A DNA stretch of 64,000 nucleotides from Aureococcus anophagefferens (taxonomy: Eukaryota; Sar; Pelagophyceae; Pelagomonadales; Pelagomonadaceae). Below, one piece after another: positions 61,633 through 64,000 of this stretch. A program made the translations under genes and the position numbers. The stretch lies in NCBI RefSeq assembly GCF_000186865.1, contig NW_008705568.1, forward strand, positions 1,463,506 through 1,527,505, in the 5' to 3' direction. Below the pieces are notes generated by a model that ran no database searches, was not told where the DNA came from, and was given only the letters and a program-made list of their open reading frames with translations. Numbering within the stretch: position 1 is the stretch's first letter; each line of letters opens with the position of its first letter.

Positions 61633-62164
61633 ATGAGCATCCGCGCGCCGGTGCAGGACGAATATTGGCGCTACGTGCCGAAGGACGGCTGCGGCCGGCG
61701 CCAGTTCAGCGGGCGCATCACGTCCGGGAACCCCTGGGCGCCGCGGAACTACAAGGGCATCACGTCGGCCGTGAACCCGCTCTGCCGCGCGGGGGCCGCG
61801 ACGGCGACGAACACGACGTCCATGCGCGTACGCCCGCGTCCGCCCGACGTCGCCCGACGCGGGGGCGGTCCCCGCGCGCGCGCGCGAGCGACGGCATCGA
61901 CGCGCCGAGCGCGGGCCGCTCGTCGACCACGCGACCGACGCGACGGGATCGACGCGCCGAGGCGGCGGAAACGAACGACGGCCGTCCCCCCGCAGGCGAG
62001 CGTCCGCTTCCGACGTGTCCTTCAAGGGCTGCGGCAAGTCGATCCACCACAGCTTCAACACGTCCGCGCCCGTGGCGCACCCGCAGCCCATCAGCCCGGC
62101 GGGCTACGGCGGCAACGCGTTCCTCGCCTACCACATGGCGCTCTCCCCGTCGGGGGAGAAGTAG
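61633..62164 (+). CDS. Small two-exon protein of unknown function
   Basis: Exons 61633-61823 and 61996-62164 (191 + 169 nt, 119 residues) joined in phase 2 to give TTSMRASASDVSFKG. The protein has no signal or membrane helix and is rich in Gly, Ser, Pro and aromatic residues: DEYWRYVPKDGCGRRQFSGR, NPWAPRNYKGITSAVNPLC, GCGKSIHHSFNTSAPVAHP, GGNAFLAYHMALSP. Such short, aromatic-studded extended proteins include microtubule inner proteins of cilia, but no family is recognised and this is a guess. The unspliced frame through the intron is low-complexity Arg-rich, which supports the intron. Confidence 0.65.
61824..61995 (+). other. 172-nt GC-AG intron of the small gene
   Basis: Donor GCGCGTACG, acceptor CCCCCGCAG, phase 2. 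Inside it a motif of about 20 bp recurs (GACGGCATCGACGCGCCGAG and GACGGGATCGACGCGCCGAG). It has no introner core. A GT donor two bases downstream (GTACGC) would give phase 1 and break the frame. Confidence 0.6.
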
Positions 62165-62323
62165 GTCGTCCGGTCCGCCGCGGCGGGTTCGCGAGACGCG
62201 GGCCCGCGCTGCCAAGGTAACTCTTCGACTCGCGGGGGCTGCCGCGCACGGGGCGGGGGTCGGATGGCCATGGCGACGTGACGGGGCTGCGCGCGTCGGA
62301 TGAAGCCGACCTTGCATTCAACG

Positions 62324-62441
62324 GAGCACTTGTAATAAGCTCGGGCAGCCTCTAAGCCTCCCTTCTTTGCGAGGCGGCCCGCCGAGCACGTGTAAGCTCG
62401 GGCAGCCTCCGATGGCACCCGTCTTTGCGAGGCGACCCGCC
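62324..62441 (+). repeat. Two-unit tandem repeat upstream of the secreted methyltransferase gene
   Basis: Unit 1 is 62324-62383 (60 bp) and unit 2 is 62384-62441 (58 bp). Both start GAGCAC.TGTAA, contain AAGCTCGGGCAGCCTC and end CTTTGCGAGGCG(G/A)CCCGCC. The start codon at 62442 follows unit 2 directly, so the repeat forms the leader and proximal promoter. The second unit also creates an upstream in-frame ATG at 62412. Confidence 0.8.
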
Positions 62442-63503
62442 ATGCGTCGCGCCGCGGCCGCCGCGCTGCTCCTCGCACGACTCGACCGCGCGCAGGACGA
62501 CGGCTGCCTCGCGCAGCGGAGCGCGTTGGTAGCAGACTGCGACTGGGCGCAATATGCCCTCGACAACCCGGACGTGGCCGCCTCGCCCGAGTTCCGCGAC
62601 GACGCGCGGCGCCACTTCCTCGGCTACGGCTTCGCCGAGGGCCGCGCGTGCCCGCCGCGGGACCGCGCCGCCGACGGCGCCGAGGCCTGCTTCTACGTGG
62701 ACCACGCCGCGGGCGTCGTCGCGGCGGTGCCGGCGTCGCTCGCGGCGTGGGCGGACCCGGACCCGGGCCGCTTCTGGGTCTCGAGCCGCGTCTGGCGCGT
62801 CTTCGCCGCCATGTGGGACCTCGAGGGGCTGACGCTCCTCGACGTCGGCGCCGGCGACGGCTCCATGGCCGAGATCGCGCGGCGGATCTACAGGCTCGGC
62901 GCCGTCAAGGGCCTCGAATTCCGGGACCCGGGCGCCTCGACGACCATGTACCGCGCCGGCGCGGCCTGGGCGGACGTCGAGCTCTACGACGCGCTGCCCC
63001 TGCCCGCGGCGTCCGAAACCTTCGACGTCGTGTCCTGCATGTTCGTGCTGCACCACGTGCCGCGCGAGCGGCAGCCGGCCCTGCTCGCGGAGCTCGCGCG
63101 CGTGTCGCGGGACTGGGTGCTCGTCAACGAGGAGCTCGACGCGGACGGCTTCCGCCGCTACAACGCGGAGCACGCGCGGGACACGGGCGCGCCGGCCGAC
63201 GGCTACCGCGACGAAACGGGCTGGCGCGCGGCCTTCGAGGTCGCGGGCCTCGACGTCGTCGCCTCGGGGCCGGCCTTCGGCGCGGACCACAACGCGCGCT
63301 ACTTCGCCCTCCGGAAGCGGCGGCCGCCGCCGGCCGCGTGCGAGCCGCCGGCGACGGTCGACGCCGAGCGGACGCGGTTCCTCGAGGGCATGTACGACGG
63401 CTTCGAGCGCGGCCGCGCGGCCGCGCGGTTGCCCCACGTCCGCGAGAACCCGGACGGCCCGCTCCCGGCGCCCCTCGGCCACCTCATGGCCAACTGGGGG
63501 TGA
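62442..63503 (+). CDS. Secreted/ER-targeted class I SAM-dependent methyltransferase
   Basis: 353 residues from the ATG at 62442 (MRRAAAAALLLARLDRAQD, signal-like); an in-frame ATG at 62412 would add ten residues and weaken the signal. A small N-terminal module (about 28-70: DWAQYALDNPDVAAS, HFLGYGFAEGRAC) resembles the repeats that follow signal peptides in some surface proteins. The catalytic domain shows motif I LTLLDVGAGDGSM (about 141-153), an acidic strand-2 end (KGLEFRDPG), FDVVSCMFVLHHVPRERQPALL (motifs II/III of the Methyltransf_11 type) and a later LVNEELDADGF. Substrate unknown, possibly a small metabolite or lipid. Single exon. Confidence 0.78.
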   Translation: MRRAAAAALLLARLDRAQDDGCLAQRSALVADCDWAQYALDNPDVAASPEFRDDARRHFLGYGFAEGRACPPRDRAADGAEACFYVDHAAGVVAAVPASLAAWADPDPGRFWVSSRVWRVFAAMWDLEGLTLLDVGAGDGSMAEIARRIYRLGAVKGLEFRDPGASTTMYRAGAAWADVELYDALPLPAASETFDVVSCMFVLHHVPRERQPALLAELARVSRDWVLVNEELDADGFRRYNAEHARDTGAPADGYRDETGWRAAFEVAGLDVVASGPAFGADHNARYFALRKRRPPPAACEPPATVDAERTRFLEGMYDGFERGRAAARLPHVRENPDGPLPAPLGHLMANWG

Positions 63504-63585
63504 ATTTAAGCGCTCGCTTGGTGCCTCAACGCGCCGGTCGGTGTTGACATTTAGTTGACATCGCAGCGCAACAAGCATCAAGGAA
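63504..63585. other. 3' flank before the terminal gap
   Basis: 82 bp, lower GC, with the short direct repeat GTTGACAT (about 63543 and 63554). No gene visible. Confidence 0.4.
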
Positions 63586-64000
63586 NNNNNNNNNNNNNNN
63601 NNNNNNNNNNNNNNNNNNNNNNNNNNNNNNNNNNNNNNNNNNNNNNNNNNNNNNNNNNNNNNNNNNNNNNNNNNNNNNNNNNNNNNNNNNNNNNNNNNNN
63701 NNNNNNNNNNNNNNNNNNNNNNNNNNNNNNNNNNNNNNNNNNNNNNNNNNNNNNNNNNNNNNNNNNNNNNNNNNNNNNNNNNNNNNNNNNNNNNNNNNNN
63801 NNNNNNNNNNNNNNNNNNNNNNNNNNNNNNNNNNNNNNNNNNNNNNNNNNNNNNNNNNNNNNNNNNNNNNNNNNNNNNNNNNNNNNNNNNNNNNNNNNNN
63901 NNNNNNNNNNNNNNNNNNNNNNNNNNNNNNNNNNNNNNNNNNNNNNNNNNNNNNNNNNNNNNNNNNNNNNNNNNNNNNNNNNNNNNNNNNNNNNNNNNNN
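63586..64000. other. Assembly gap to the end of the window (415 N)
   Basis: The run of N continues to the window edge, so true gap length and content are unknown. Confidence 0.97.

Noticed and set aside
1..64000. tRNA, rRNA or bacterial operon features (Shine-Dalgarno sites, rho-independent terminators)
   Set aside because: No cloverleaf or rRNA-like stretch was seen by eye, and gene structure is eukaryotic; a tRNAscan run would be needed to exclude tRNAs fully.

Overview
The window looks like nuclear DNA from a small, GC-rich eukaryotic alga. The best fit is a pelagophyte stramenopile such as Aureococcus; this is an inference. The reasons are very high GC, dense genes on both strands separated by about 100-350 bp, spliceosomal introns, eukaryote-only protein families (TM9SF nonaspanin, UTP6, IQUB-like axonemal protein, PH-kinase) and abundant introner elements. 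Introners are short non-autonomous DNA transposons, published in Micromonas and Aureococcus, that create new introns. About 23 protein genes are supported. An assembly gap lies inside one gene (4981-5030) and another closes the window (63586-64000).

Layout. 1-5 kb: tail of an upstream gene, a secretory J-domain protein (+), an ankyrin gene of unusually low GC (-), an FG-GAP remnant (-) and a leucine-rich-repeat membrane protein (-). 4.8-14 kb: a PDZ gene with a zinc-finger-like end (-), a seven-bladed FG-GAP membrane protein (-), a second PDZ protein (-) and an ankyrin/SAM protein (-). 14.2-19.4 kb: a cyclophilin (+) meets, tail to tail, a seven-exon PH-kinase-armadillo gene (-). 19.6-46.6 kb: one giant + strand gene. 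Its three exons give 8,849 residues: secretion signal, beta-sandwich modules, about 60 IPT/TIG repeats, cysteine-rich EGF/TNFR-like repeats, a multi-span membrane region and a basic tail. 46.6-63.5 kb: an unknown basic protein (-), IQUB-like (+), a methyltransferase-like protein (+), UTP6 (-), two head-to-head paralogous membrane proteins, an HA-repeat/FkbM protein (-), TM9SF (+), an orphan membrane ORF (+), a type II membrane protein (-), a small two-exon protein (+) and a secreted methyltransferase (+).

The dominant feature is a set of 12 introner copies in two related families. Each lies inside a coding region and each is removable in frame. The 5' splice site (GT or GC) is always the first two bases of the gene-sense 8-bp target duplication, and the 3' AG comes from the element's terminal repeat. 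Joining exons at these sites makes every multi-exon gene sum to an exact multiple of three (the gap-interrupted PDZ gene cannot be summed), which is the main support for the gene models. Only four conventional introns were found. The giant gene also carries a near-identical 1.85-kb internal duplication.
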